From positions 69,842,252 to 69,906,251 of the forward strand of contig CM055092.1 of the NCBI GenBank assembly GCA_029204225.1: a DNA stretch of 64,000 nucleotides, given 5' to 3'. The notes beneath the pieces were generated by a model. That model did no database searches. It was not told where the DNA came from and saw only the letters and a program-made list of their open reading frames with translations. Of the stretch, positions 10,605 to 21,230 are shown piece by piece; position 1 is the stretch's first letter; every line of letters starts with the position of its first letter. The stretch is from Diphasiastrum complanatum (lineage: Eukaryota > Streptophyta > Lycopodiopsida > Lycopodiales > Lycopodiaceae). The position numbers and the translations under genes were made by a program.

Positions 10605-12068
10605 CTAAACATCATGCCAAGCCATGGATTCCAAGTCATTTTGTGCACTTGAAGATACATCAATTAAAATATTAAGTGCATAAATAATGTTGCCAAAGAC
10701 AACTTGTCTTGCTTGATCCATTTGATTGAGCCTAGATGGCTCCATCTTGATACTCAAGGTTCTTCTTGGAGTCCTCGGGTCTTGAGCTTGCTCCTCCACT
10801 TGACTTGACTCCAAAACATCAATGAATTGAATAATGTGTTGATCCAAAGGTGCTTCTTCAAGTTTACAAATCTTCCACTCTTGAAAGATCACATTTCCAC
10901 CATTGACAAATTCTTTGGTTGAAAACAAGTAGATTATACAATCTCTACTTGAAGAGCAAAACACTACCATTATTCCTATCATTGAAATAGGATAATCTTT
11001 GGTCCTTACATTGGAATGATCATGCACAAAGCATGTGGACACAAAGATTTCCAAATCAAATGATGTTTCATCTTCTATGACTCTATTCAAACTATTACAA
11101 AAATAGTTATCCAATGAAATTGCTTTATCAACAACAAATGTAGATTTCAAAGCATCCCATTTCATTGTCTTGTCATACAAAGTAATAAACACCATGGATC
11201 TTAAAGGTAAGAAACAAGTCACCTCATGTCTACTAATACTTTCCAAAAAGTATTCAAAGATAGTAGACTCTCCAATGCTCACCACCCTTGCAAGATGCAC
11301 ACTTGAATGGACAATTTCCATGCAATTTGATGACTCGGCCATTGTCATTGAGGACTCCCTTGGAACTCTCATGCTTTGAAGCTGATCCTCAAGATCTTCC
11401 TCCTTTTGATGCTCCTCCTCAATGCAAGCAAGGTCACACTTTGCCAAGATCTCCTCTTGAGTGATCTCCTCCTTCACCAAGCTCATTCTTTCAAAAGCAA
11501 CACTAGCTTCCAACTTAAACAATCTTCCATGGTTAAATCCCTTTGCAATGCAAACATCATTCTCCAAGATGAAGCAAACACCATGCTTAAAGTGGACATC
11601 CAAACCACTCTCTAAGAGTAGACCAACACTAAGCATATTCTTGGTGATTGATGGTACATAAAGGACATTTTCTAGATCCATGCATTTTGAGGATTCTAGA
11701 TACAAAGAGATGGTGCCAACACCATCTATCCTACACTCTTCATCATTTGCAGTAAAGGAAAACTTTTTAGCATCATTGAATGAGTGTAAGGTTGAGAAAA
11801 AGTCCTTTTCACAAGACATGTGGGAGCTAGCCCCACTGTCGATCCACCAATTGTCTCTTGAATTGCTATTGCTTGTTGGTGAGGATGTAGATGCCATCAA
11901 GAATACATCTACTTCATCCTCCTCCTCCTCCTTTGCAAGGTTTCCTTGTTTGTCCTCCTCCACTTGTGCTCTTAGCCTCTTGTAGCATTCAGATGTATAA
12001 TGCCCCTTCTTTCCACAAAAGAAGCATTTTTGCTTTGACTTGTCCTTTGAGCTTGATGCATCATCCTC
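10605..12068 (-). CDS. element A zinc-knuckle/protease ORF with eroded integrase
   Basis: Open from just after a TAA at 12069-12071 to 10605, in the same frame as the upstream gag, so a single stop separates them. Order: CCHC zinc knuckle CFFCGKKGHYTSEC (about 12030-11990), acidic linker, copia aspartic protease NWWIDSGASSHMS (about 11850) with its C-terminal VLYVPSITKNMLSVG, then a segment aligned to the integrase start where the catalytic Asp is Ser (VHSSVHL in place of the family's HSDVH), a tail like the integrase C terminus (IYLFSTKEFVNGGNVIF) and TPRR...SIKMEPSRL. No DDE triad or RT. There is no ATG at the start of the open stretch (first initiator-like codon GTG at 11963), as expected of the rear part of one polyprotein. 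Confidence 0.75.
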   Translation of the reverse strand, partial: EDDASSSKDKSKQKCFFCGKKGHYTSECYKRLRAQVEEDKQGNLAKEEEEDEVDVFLMASTSSPTSNSNSRDNWWIDSGASSHMSCEKDFFSTLHSFNDAKKFSFTANDEECRIDGVGTISLYLESSKCMDLENVLYVPSITKNMLSVGLLLESGLDVHFKHGVCFILENDVCIAKGFNHGRLFKLEASVAFERMSLVKEEITQEEILAKCDLACIEEEHQKEEDLEDQLQSMRVPRESSMTMAESSNCMEIVHSSVHLARVVSIGESTIFEYFLESISRHEVTCFLPLRSMVFITLYDKTMKWDALKSTFVVDKAISLDNYFCNSLNRVIEDETSFDLEIFVSTCFVHDHSNVRTKDYPISMIGIMVVFCSSSRDCIIYLFSTKEFVNGGNVIFQEWKICKLEEAPLDQHIIQFIDVLESSQVEEQAQDPRTPRRTLSIKMEPSRLNQMDQARQVVFGNIIYALNILIDVSSSAQNDLESMAWHDV

Positions 12069-12761
12069 TTATTTGGCCTCCTTTGGATGCTTCTTCTTTC
12101 CATTGGTCTTCTTTTTGCCCTTGAATGAGAAATTGGCTTTCTCATCACCATCCTGCAAAGACAAGGAACTCATTCTAGATTTTGCATGGAGCATCCTACA
12201 CTCTTCAGCCACTAATACACTGTGAAGTTTTTCTATAGTTGGCAAAGTGTCTTGGATGGCAAAACTTTGGACCAAATTTGCAAAGTCATCTCCTAGACCA
12301 TTAAGGACAATTTGTACAAGATCTCCATCATGAATCTTCTCTCCAATGGAAGCCAACTCCCTATTTAGAGACTTGATTCTGAGTACATAATCCTGTGCAC
12401 TCTCCTCACTTCTCCTCATGCTTTGCAAAATTTGATTTCTAAGCATAAGAAGTCTAGAAGTGTTGCTAGACTCATAGATTGATTTTAAAGACTCCCAAGC
12501 CTCTTTAGCATTAGTACAAGCTGATACTTCTCTCAACAAATCATTGCTCACATTCATCTTCACACAATGAAGTGCAAGCCTAGATCTCTTCTTGTATCTA
12601 GCTAACTCCTGTGCACCTAGAGGTTCATCTTCATCTTCAATCAAGAACTCATAAAGGTCTTGGAGCACCAATAGTGACTCCATTCTAACCTTCCAAATAG
12701 CATAATTTGTAGAATTCAACCTCTCACTAGCTTCTAGAAGGTATGCTCCAGCAGATCCCAT
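12069..12761 (-). CDS. gag: element A Gag (capsid) protein
   Basis: Copia Gag of the UBN2/DUF4219 type, which coats the element RNA in virus-like particles. I start it at the ATG at 12761 (MGSAGAYLLEASERL); the open frame extends eight codons further but only to a TTG. Landmarks: NSTNYAIWKVRMESLL, CTNAKEAWESL, LLMLRNQILQSMRRSEESAQ, LNGLGDDFANLVQSFAIQDT. It stops at a TAA (12069-12071) where element B has GAA, so the stop is a private mutation that cuts the Gag from the zinc knuckle. Closely similar to the Gag at 56.4 kb. Confidence 0.85.
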   Translation of the reverse strand: MGSAGAYLLEASERLNSTNYAIWKVRMESLLVLQDLYEFLIEDEDEPLGAQELARYKKRSRLALHCVKMNVSNDLLREVSACTNAKEAWESLKSIYESSNTSRLLMLRNQILQSMRRSEESAQDYVLRIKSLNRELASIGEKIHDGDLVQIVLNGLGDDFANLVQSFAIQDTLPTIEKLHSVLVAEECRMLHAKSRMSSLSLQDGDEKANFSFKGKKKTNGKKKHPKEAK

Positions 12762-12781
12762 CTTACTAGTGACTTCTACAA

Positions 12782-13129
12782 ACAAGAAATAGATTTGATT
12801 GACTTGAAACTCACAAAGGTCTCACACTTGCAGTGTTTCACTCAAATTTGATTTCTAATCCGACAAATGGACTTATAATCACAGTTCTATCACTCCCTCA
12901 CAAAGCTGGAATGAAGATAAGATGAAGTGAAAACTACTTTCAAACAAATCTTGCCAAGAAATGGATTTGATTGTCTCTAGAAACTCACTAAGGTCTCTCT
13001 CTTGTAGTTTTTCACTCAAATTAGATTTCTAATCCAACAAATGGACTTATAATCTCAGTTCTAGCACTCCCTCACAAAGTTGGAATGAAGATAAGATGAA
13101 GTGAAAACTACTTTCAAACAAATCTTGCC
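12782..13129 (-). repeat. 174-bp tandem duplication in element A leader
   Basis: Two direct copies, 12782-12955 and 12956-13129, both ending (plus strand) in 'caaacaaatcttgcc', lie between the primer-binding site and gag. The same duplication with the same period is present in element B, so it belongs to the family. Confidence 0.85.
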
Positions 13130-13550
13130 AATTTTGGCTATTTTTGGACAAAAAAATGGCTTAATCTCTTTCTTCCTTCTTGGTGTACTTTCAAGACCTG
13201 TTTTTAACCTTAATAGGACTTGAAATCAGCCTAGAGTAATTAGATTCCATAAAACAAATTCAAATCTAATCAATGGCAAATGATCTTGGTAGATTATCCT
13301 AGGATCTCCACCAAAAATTACACCAACAGCTCACAAATTGAATTTTTTTGGATCAAATGAATACCATGCATTAAATGCAGGTTAAGAGGTGCCATCACAT
13401 GTGTACAGTACGGATTTGGACCCCTACCAAGTTTGGGATCAAATCTCCTCACCAAAATCAAGATTCTAGCTTGCCCTCTCAAGACTAGTTTTTAGCACCA
13501 AAACTTGCTAAAAATGGATTTGCATTAGATCAATGGCTTATGCTCTTGTA

Positions 13551-13566
13551 CTTGGCTCTGATATCA
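13551..13566 (-). other. element A primer-binding site
   Basis: On the minus strand TGATATCAGAGCCAAG, directly next to the LTR end; element B has TGGTATCAGAGCCAAG. This is the copia site for plant initiator tRNA-Met with one substitution. Confidence 0.85.
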
Positions 13567-14268
13567 TGTGAAAGTACTGTACTTTAGGACCATAAATGGA
13601 TCTACAAAAGATCCACAAGAGTGATTGGATGCTTGCTTAACAATCTATCAAAAAAACTAGACACAAAAAAGTTGATCTAGATTGGCAATTTGACAAACAA
13701 CAAGCATTAACAATCAAAAGCATTGATAAACATTGAAATCCGAGCCCACACGTGTGTACTACAGGCTGTAGTACGTCCTTCAACCTGAGAAACAAGTAGA
13801 AATTGATTTGGTTTCATTTGGATCACAAAAACTCAATGTACATAGTGAACTAGCTTGAGATTGCCAATGAGCTCCAAAAATTTTCTATCTTCTCACTATG
13901 GAGAGAGGGAATACATAGCAAATTCGACTTCCTTCTTGAAGTTAGGTGGATTTCCAGCATGTAATAAGGAAGTTAACTCACTCTCCTTGACCTAAAATGA
14001 AACCCTAGTCTATTTCCTAGAGTTATGCTTGGTAGGTAGCTAGTTGGTCAAATTTTCACCTTAAACTTAGGTGTAGGTCCTATAAAGTAGGGATGACCAC
14101 CAAATAGACATGACCAACTCTCTTGACTTGAACTAACCTACATTAGGATGGGTTTCCCATGTAGCATCATGGCCTCACATGTGTGGGACCCACTTGTGTA
14201 CACAATTTACACTATTCTACATGGTTTTTGATCAAGCTAGATTTGCCAATTTTTGGCAATTCTTCACA
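13567..14268 (-). repeat. element A 5' LTR (702 bp)
   Basis: Minus-strand TGTGAAGAATTGCC...ACTTTCACA with TG/CA ends. It contains a TATA-poor AT-rich U3 and the ACACGTGT/GTACTACAGG stretch. It matches the element B LTRs and joins CACTA coding sequence at 14269. Confidence 0.9.
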
Positions 14269-15880
14269 CACTGTCCAAAGCCGATGGATGTTTTTCTTAG
14301 AACGATTCATGAAAACATTGAAAGGCTTCATAAAACAAAGATCAAGGCATGAGGGTAGCATGGCGGAAGGATGGCTAGTGCAAGAATCCATGGTTTATAT
14401 CACAGAGTTCCTTACTCATAGCGATCTTCGATTTCTCATCTCTGGGATAATAAGGATGATGAGTGTGTTGCTGGGGAGGTTTCTCAGGGAAAAAGAGCAA
14501 TTAAGAGAATGAGTGAGTCCTTCGGGGAGAAGGTGAATAAGTTTTGCATTCTTAATAGTGAAGAAATACAAAAGCAGAGGCCAAGGCTCATAGACAAGTC
14601 GCTCGAGCCACTTTTAAGAGAGGGCATAGAAGACAACCATACCCACTTGACCTCACCCTTCTACCTAATGACATGATGCTTGATTGGCTATGTGATGCCC
14701 TTAGAGAAGCCATGACAAACAACGAGGAAGTAATAGAGAGAGAGCAAGAATTTGCAAACGGGTGCAATTTTCATGTAAGCTATGTACATCATTCACATGT
14801 TTAACTATTTCAACATATATTTTTCTTGATATCGCGCAACAATCATGGTAATATAGCTTGAAACATGAAGCCATCAATCAATATTTGTTATTTCCCTAAT
14901 ACATTTTGTTCTTTCTCATTCAGTACAAAAAATACAATGCATTGTGGATGCATGGACAACATTTTTGTATGGAGCACATTGACAAAAATAGAAACACCTA
15001 TGATTGTGGAGTCATGGCAAATTTTACCCAAGAGAGTAAGCAAGCACGGCTACCACCAATTTACTCTCTTCTCAACTTGATTATTGTGGAATATCAATGA
15101 CATCCTCAAAGTTGAATTTAGACAATTCAGCTTTTTCATATTTGATGTCAAATGGTTCAAACTTATTTGCAATGGTCCCAATGCAACTATGAGGAACGAT
15201 GAAAGTGGTTTTTTTTCCATTGATTCCACCAAGCTTTGGACAGATCAAAGCAATACATTTGTTTTTCCTCAACAATGTGAGCAGGTACGTATGTCTTCAA
15301 GTAGTCAATGCTCTTTTGTTGTCAATCAATTGATTTTTATTATACAAAAAATGTATATTGTGTGTATACCCAAGCAATTGTAACATAGCTATAGATACCA
15401 ATTACGAGTAAATGTTTATGAAAACATCGATCAATTATAGGTGGTATTTCACCCCGACCGTTCAGATCCCAAATTGTGATATGTGATTCAATTCGCGCCT
15501 TGAAGTAAAAGAATTTTTGAGGATATAGATGTTGTGGAGGACATGGCACTTCCAACTGATGCACTTGAACACGATTGTGATGATGGACTCGATGACACAT
15601 TTTTAGAGGATCACGTGCATGATTCACAAGCTAATGATGATATTGAGTGTGATACATCATCATCGGATGGATCGATGACACACGACACAACCTCTCGATC
15701 TCCTTCGTTGTCACCATTGCCATTAGCTTGTGAAGATCGACTTATAAATAATGAAGCTATAGGAGATATTTTGGTAGAATTAGAGATAGACTCGTTTGCT
15801 TTGGTAGATTTCTCGCATGATAATACACGTTGGCAAATGTTTTTAGCACTCCTTAGTGTGGGGCAAATGTTTGAAAACTG
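14269..15880 (+). pseudogene. CACTA TNP2-like transposase, C-terminal half, degenerate
   Basis: Plus strand, starting at the LTR edge. It holds the DUF4218-type block QSRWMFFLERFMKTLKGFIK, RHEGSMAEGWLVQESMVYIT (14276-14400), then with frame changes RMSESFGEKVNKFCILNSEE and a Gln/Arg-rich stretch to about 14780. It continues at 14930-15060 with YKKYNALWMHGQHFCMEHI and NTYDCGVMANFTQES, then the DUF4216-type block ILKVEFRQFSFFIFDVKWF, LICNGPNATMRNDESGFFSI, KLWTDQSNTFVFPQQCEQV (15090-15285), and an acidic tail (15534-15881). This follows the usual order of TNP2 C termini. The probable N-terminal part was displaced by element A or the deletion at its left end. Stops and shifts make it inactive. 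Confidence 0.8.
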
Positions 15881-15894
15881 ATCAGCTTTAGCTA

Positions 15895-16110
15895 ACAAAA
15901 AAAGAAATAGACAGGCGAGTGTTTAACTCATCATCCGAAACTGGAAAAAGAAGGATGAAGGCATCTCATAAATGCTCGTCTTCACACGTGTGGATTGAGT
16001 ATTTGTAGGAGTGTCGAAAAGTAGATGACTGATCTCAAAAACTATCAGCCACACAAACCACTTCACGGTAGAAAATGCTCAATGGGCGAGTGTTTTTGAC
16101 TACGGACGAG
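15895..16110. repeat. possible CACTA subterminal repeats
   Basis: Just past the transposase tail, short motifs of the form (g)gcgagtgttt/ggacgagtattt and their reverse (atgctcgtc) recur four or five times (about 15912, 15975, 16087, 16108). CACTA ends typically carry such short subterminal repeats. No CACTA terminus itself could be placed. Confidence 0.3.
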
Positions 16111-17055
16111 TATTTCTGAGAAAACCCTGAAAAAACTTGTTACAGAGTGTTAAACAATCATTTTCTGAGAAAAAGAATTGTCTAATCAAAAAAAAGACTC
16201 ACACTAATTGCGCCCCTTGCAAAAATTTGATAAAAACAAGACTTTGACCAAGTATGAATAGAAGGTAAGGCACACACAAACAAACCACACCTATCAAGAA
16301 GATTATCAACAGAAAACAATAGTAGAAAAATAGTAAAAGATTATCAAAAGTATTAAGTTTTTGTACTCATCATCCTATTCTTCGGCAATGGCACCAAAAT
16401 TTTGTTACCCTTATTTTGCCACCTATCCTACAAATTCCATCTTTGCTAGAGTGCAATGGGCAACTCCGTTGTAGCATAACGAGGTCAGGATTAGATCCAA
16501 TGAGGAATGTGTGATCTAAAGGAGAACTATGCCTCTACAAATGAGGGGGTGGCAGTTTGTTAGGCTGCTTCCATGCTACCCTCTTTCAAAGGATGGAAAC
16601 TATCAATAAATCCTAGAAAATGCAAGGAAAACTAAGTTAATCTATTCCTACTGCGTCCTGGATGTTTGTGAGCATTGTACCCTTCAATGCTCTTGGCCTC
16701 TTTGAGTTCCAATGCTTCTTTTGTAAGGGAAATCCTACCTATAGTGGCTTAAGGCCCGTGATATGGATCTAACACCTATTTTGTGGCAGAAGCCAAGAGG
16801 GAAGGAAGGAGAGGAAGCATTCACATAACAAAAAGGAGGGAACTCAACTCTTTGATTCAAGAAATGAAATGTGAGAGCATAAAATACAAAGGATTTGGCC
16901 CTGTAGTTGGGTCAAAATGAGTTGCGATAGCAATTTTCTATTGGCTCATTTCTAAACTTAATAGTCTAAGTTAACTTGCTTCTCTTTATTTTGGCAAGTA
17001 ACTTGACTTTACAATGACTTCTCTCTTGAGCCATGCCACATTTTCCTCTTGAGCC
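16111..17055. other. no gene; short tandem duplication at 17022-17070
   Basis: Nothing coding is recognised. A 26-bp unit 'cttgagccatgccacatttt' plus neighbours occurs twice in a row at 17022-17070. Confidence 0.5.
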
Positions 17056-19270
17056 ATGCCACATTTTCTATTGTGCTTTGATTCACTTTTAACCAAAATT
17101 GACTGTTTACTCTATTTTATGCTTCAAGGCATATTTACAATATTTTGCGCTTTGCACAATACAAGTGCACCATTGGTGTCTGACTTTATAATTACATTAC
17201 TTACAAAATGGAGGCTGTATGAGCCCTACATATTATGTGTCATGCAATATTGGGAATGTATTGTACGTGGCCAACACAAAGTTCTGAAGCTCCCAATTTG
17301 AATTCAAGACTATATGGAGTTAATTAGTTTTCATGTTTTAGATTTAGCATGTATGGACATTATTCTAGGGTATAAATGGTTATTTAGTAAATCTTCTAAT
17401 ATTGAATTTGAGAAGCATGTGCTCTCATTTCAAGAGGGGAATAAACTAGTTACAATGTTTGGGGACAGATATGTACATCCATCTAGGATGATAATGAAAA
17501 ATTGTAATTCACAATATGAAGCTTATTATTTGTTTGCCAAACCCATTTTGGATTTTTCTGAAATACATCTAAGTAGTTGTGAATTGTCTAAAATTCTTAA
17601 CTCAATGGACTTAGATCAAGAGCAAATAAAAAAGAATAAGATCATAAATGAATTTAAATATGTTTTTTCAGTTGAGTTACCTCATGGTATACCACCTTCT
17701 AGGTCGGTAGACCACATGATTGAGTTAATTCCAATTAGTCACCCTATCTCTAGACAATTGTACCAGTTTTCTCAAAAAGAAGAGATAGAGATTACAAGAA
17801 AATTGAAAATTATCTTAAGATGGATCGTATACAACCTAGTAAGTCACCTTGGGGTGCTCATGTTTTTCTAAAAGAAAAAAAAGATGGAGGATTCCAGATG
17901 TGCGTGGAGTATAAGGGATTGAAAGACTGTCTTGTGGATTCTCCGAAGAGACAACCTATTTTCTAAAGAATCCAAGTGTGAATTCTTTAAGCATGAGTTA
18001 GTATATCTTGTTCATAAGATCACCTCGGAAGGGTTGAAGATAGACGAGGATAAGATCAAAACAATGTTTGAGTGGCCGATACCGAAGATGGCTAGAGAAG
18101 TGAAATTTTTTCTTGGATATACAGTTTTCTTTTGTAAGTCTATAGAGGATTATGCTAAGATCCCAAACACTTCTTAATAATTTGACTAAAGGCAGAGTAA
18201 ACATGAAAAAGAAGAGAGGTCAACCTAGTTCGCCTATTGAAGGAATGAAGAACTGAATCAATGTTTTGAGAAGCTCAAACATATGGTTGCTTCAGCTCCT
18301 GTTCTACATATTGCAAATATAGATTTACCTTATGTTGTTGGAACTGACGCAAGTGATTCGATGATGGGAGTAGTTCTTTTACAAAATGATAGGTCAATAG
18401 CATTTGAGAGCAAAAAACTTACTAGACCTCAATTGCTTTATACAACTTAACATTAATATCTGAGAGGTCCTAAAGCTCATTGGGCAGAGCTTATATGCAA
18501 GAATTTGATCATGAGATCTGATATGTCAAAGACAACTCTAGCTAGGTTCCAAATGCTCTTAGTCGCTGGATTGGTGAATTCAATGAACTTTCATTCACCT
18601 AGATTCCTAAAGATCTATATCTTTCATTGAGAGGGAAGTGTGAAACAGATTCTCATTTTAGCCACATTTGGAAAATGGTTGAGACTGAAAAATATGAGAA
18701 TGAAATATCAATTAATTCACAAGGATCTCAGGTTCCTAAGAAAGATACGAAGATTGTGAAATAGCTTGCCATTTGAGATGGAAAGTTTGCGTACTAGGGG
18801 ATGATGAGTTAAAGAAGAGAGTTTTTTTTATGAATGTCATGATATTGTACCCCCTGTGCGGGTCATCCAGGTATACACAGGACTTTGGACTTGGTCAGAA
18901 GAGAGTTTCACTGGCCAAAACTCAAGCCTTTTGTCGAGTTTTATGTGGTGAAATGTAAACCTTGCTAGCTAGCCAAAGCGGAATGCTTAAAGGCTGGAGG
19001 GTTGTTACATCCCTTAGATATCCCTCAAAAATTATGGGAAAACATATCTATGGATTTTTAGTTGGACTTCCCAAAACCCAATGGCAAAATGATTCTATTT
19101 GGATTGTAGTGGACATGTTAAATAAGTTAGTTAGGTTCATATCAATAAAGTTAACTATAGAGGCTTCAAATTTATCCCTGATCTTTGTTGAAAGATTATC
19201 CGTTCGACTATTCATTTCCTATTGGTTGGGTGGTTTGGTCCACAAGTATCCTTTTGGTTGCATGCAATAG
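17056..19270 (+). pseudogene. Ty3/gypsy pol remnant (protease-RT-RNase H-integrase), internally deleted
   Basis: Plus strand. 17314-17420 resembles the end of gypsy protease (ACMDIILGYKWL, FEKHVLSFQEGN). 17640-17910 is the RT entry region (EFKYVFSVELPHGIPPSRSV, DHMIELIPISHPISR, then DGGFQMCVEYKGL). The frame jumps at about 17925 to the RT thumb (SKESKCEFFKHELVYLVH, KIDEDKIKTMFEWPIPK), so the palm with the YxDD catalytic box is deleted. RNase H follows at 18260-18600 (ASAPVLHI, VVGTDASDSMMGVVLLQND), then the integrase zinc region and start of the core at 18780-19200 (DDELKKR, KPCLASKAECLKAGG, WIVVDMLNKLVRFISIKL). Many stops. No LTRs found next to it. Confidence 0.8.
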
Positions 19271-20819
19271 GATCTAGATAGACCTTCACTTGGCAATTGT
19301 TATATCCTTACTTAGGAGGCAACACGTAGGGCAATTGATACTGCCACTCCAGTGTTTGTTACTCCTAGTTTTTCTAATACTCTTATATTCAATCCTCATC
19401 TCTTTTCTTGTTCAGGACCCGACACTCTAGATTTTGTTTTTCCTTTTGAGAGTCCATGGCAACATGGTCTAGGTCTTTCTTACCATGCTACTCTGGGCAC
19501 TTTCTTTCCCTTAATCTCACTCCTCCCATCGCTTCTCCCATTTCCAATGCTTCTCCCCTCTGTACCCTGGGGGGCCCGCCCGCCCCCAACACACCAGTTG
19601 CTGACATCTTGCCATATGACATAGATGCGAAAAGATGCATAATTGAGGATGATCGTGGAGCTCGTGTCATCACTCACATGAGACAACTCATGCACGTGGT
19701 ATTTTTTAAAAACTTATTTTAGGATACCATGGTGCAAAGCAGATGAATCTAGCAAGAAATATATAATTGACCAATTACGCACAGAGTTTCCAACCTCTCC
19801 CCCACCTACAATTCAACTCCAACTAGTACATGATGTGCCGCACGGGAGCGGTGATGAGCCATGGCAAACCAGAAATTCAAGAAGCAGTGAGAGTTGAAGG
19901 AACCAGACCGGGGAACATGATGCAAAGTTTGGTGCTGGTGGCCAAGAGTCTGAAACGACTCAACAAGATCTAGTCAGATTTTAGATTTTTTATACATATG
20001 CATTGATCATTTCAATTTATATGACAATAATTTTGTATAGACTACATGTTTGAACTTGGATCATTTTTACTCTTTGATACTTAATTTAATTGCACATAAG
20101 TTAACTTTAAATTTTTGTACTTTTAATCAACTACACCATTAAAAAATTTGTTCGTCAACTTCATAAAAAGTGGTGAAAAGATTCATGGGATTGGATGGAG
20201 TCCCATTTGAAGGTAGAACTGCTATATTGTCCTAATTTTTTTAAAAAAATTTCCACCTCCAAATAGATCTCCAAGAGCCACAGCTAAAGACCTAGGAATA
20301 ACCAGAGATAGATATGGCCACACAACTCATACCTAGGGGGTGCCAAATACGCTACCTGCCTTTAAGATACCGCCTATGCTTTAGGGAAAGGGACACTTCA
20401 CCATTGGAGGCCTCACTGCTCAGCCGTGCTGCAGCCCAGTGTTCAGTAAACCTTTTTGGGGTTTTCCTCCAAAAACCTGTGTATTTCAGGAACTCTTTCA
20501 ATTTTTTCAAGGATGACCCTCCATACATGAGAGCATGCCTATTTTTGACAAAAGTTGCAATTCTTGGACTTTGCCGACTTTTTAGAACAATGATGCTGCC
20601 TTGTGATCATTCTGCCGTATACTTGCTAGTAGCTCGTGAATCCTAGCTATCGTATAAGTATCATCATGAAATTGATTTGACTGGAATCATGTGACGAGAG
20701 ACAGATCTGCAGAATTCAGACTGCAATGCACTATTCAAATTCTTTAAAGATCACAGATTACGTAGCTCTTAGCAGGCCATGTACAGGCTACAGACTCTTC
20801 AGTACTGAGTCTTCTGATA
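19271..20819. other. no gene recognised; GC-rich patch at 19560-19590
   Basis: Includes 'ggggggcccgcccgcccccaa' type sequence near 19570 and an open piece at 19600-19690 (YDIDAKRCIIEDDRGARVIT) that loosely resembles 6105-6165 of the chimeric ORF (LDDDGSIIKDTKGKVVITKI). That hints at a shared but unnamed protein. A 110-codon open frame at 20314-20646 shows no motif. Confidence 0.3.
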
Positions 20820-21230
20820 GTGGAACCTTGGGAGTCGGGAGTCAGACTCGGAGTCTCGGAACTTTACTTGAGTAATTCTTGCAGGCGATCGCGGATGAGT
20901 ATGTTCATAATTACTGATGTAAAGTCCATAGTTCCACGATGGCCAGACCATCAAATTTCCGTCGTAAAGTCAGCGTCGATGAGTCGATTGAGCAAGCGGA
21001 ATATGCACAATTCAGATTCCAGAGTCAAAAGCTCAAATGCAAATTCACCCTCAAATCTTACTGTCTCGACACTCCAGCCGTCAGCCTCTATCAACTATAA
21101 TGGCCTAAACTTTCGAGTCCAGCCTCCAGCTGAGTACGGCCGCAAACTTCAGTTGCTCCCTAGCTTCGGTTGTGGTGTGATAGACTCGAATAGGATTGGC
21201 AGCAATTGTACAGACAAAAGAGTAAGCTAA
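20820..21230 (+). CDS. hypothetical ORF, 136 aa, or exon
   Basis: The frame is open for 136 codons in a stretch visibly richer in G+C than its surroundings. It is Ser/Asn/Arg-rich (SMSRLSKRNMHNSDSRVKSS, NANSPSNLTVSTLQPSASIN). No domain, signal peptide or membrane segment is recognised. It ends at 'agagtaagctaa', which also fits a splice donor (gtaagc), so it may be a 5' exon rather than a complete gene. An alternative start in another frame (MARPSNFRRKVSVDESIEQA at 20939) looks equally protein-like. Uncertain. Confidence 0.25.
   Translation: MEPWESGVRLGVSELYLSNSCRRSRMSMFIITDVKSIVPRWPDHQISVVKSASMSRLSKRNMHNSDSRVKSSNANSPSNLTVSTLQPSASINYNGLNFRVQPPAEYGRKLQLLPSFGCGVIDSNRIGSNCTDKRVS

Larger units (their letters stand above)
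9882..14268 (-). mobile_element. copia-type non-autonomous LTR retrotransposon, element A
   Basis: Minus-strand LTR element. Its 5' LTR is 13567-14268 (complete), followed by the primer-binding site, a leader with a 174-bp duplication, gag, a protease-containing ORF, a polypurine tract (10395-10409 as ctcctcctcaaattt on the plus strand) and a 3' LTR cut short at 9882. Internal length is about 3.2 kb, too short for full copia pol: reverse transcriptase and RNase H are absent apart from a short remnant (GGERSFMDIILY, about 10530) and integrase is eroded. The LTRs differ by about four substitutions over 513 bp, so the insertion is young. The right flank (14269 on) is a CACTA transposase gene. 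The left flank does not continue it, and no target duplication is seen because the outer 189 bp of the 3' LTR are gone. Element B at 54.9-59.5 kb is the same family. Confidence 0.9.

Noticed and set aside
10454-10663. Separate small ORF at the 3' end of elements A and B
   Set aside because: It overlaps the protease ORF and its only recognisable part is a remnant of copia pol; treated as decayed internal sequence.
11170-12225. Several opposite-strand open frames across element A and their mirror images in element B
   Set aside because: They are antisense shadows of the conserved gag/protease frame.
19480-19695. Overlapping open frames on both strands in the GC-rich patch
   Set aside because: Produced by base composition; no motif and no consistent start or splice signals.
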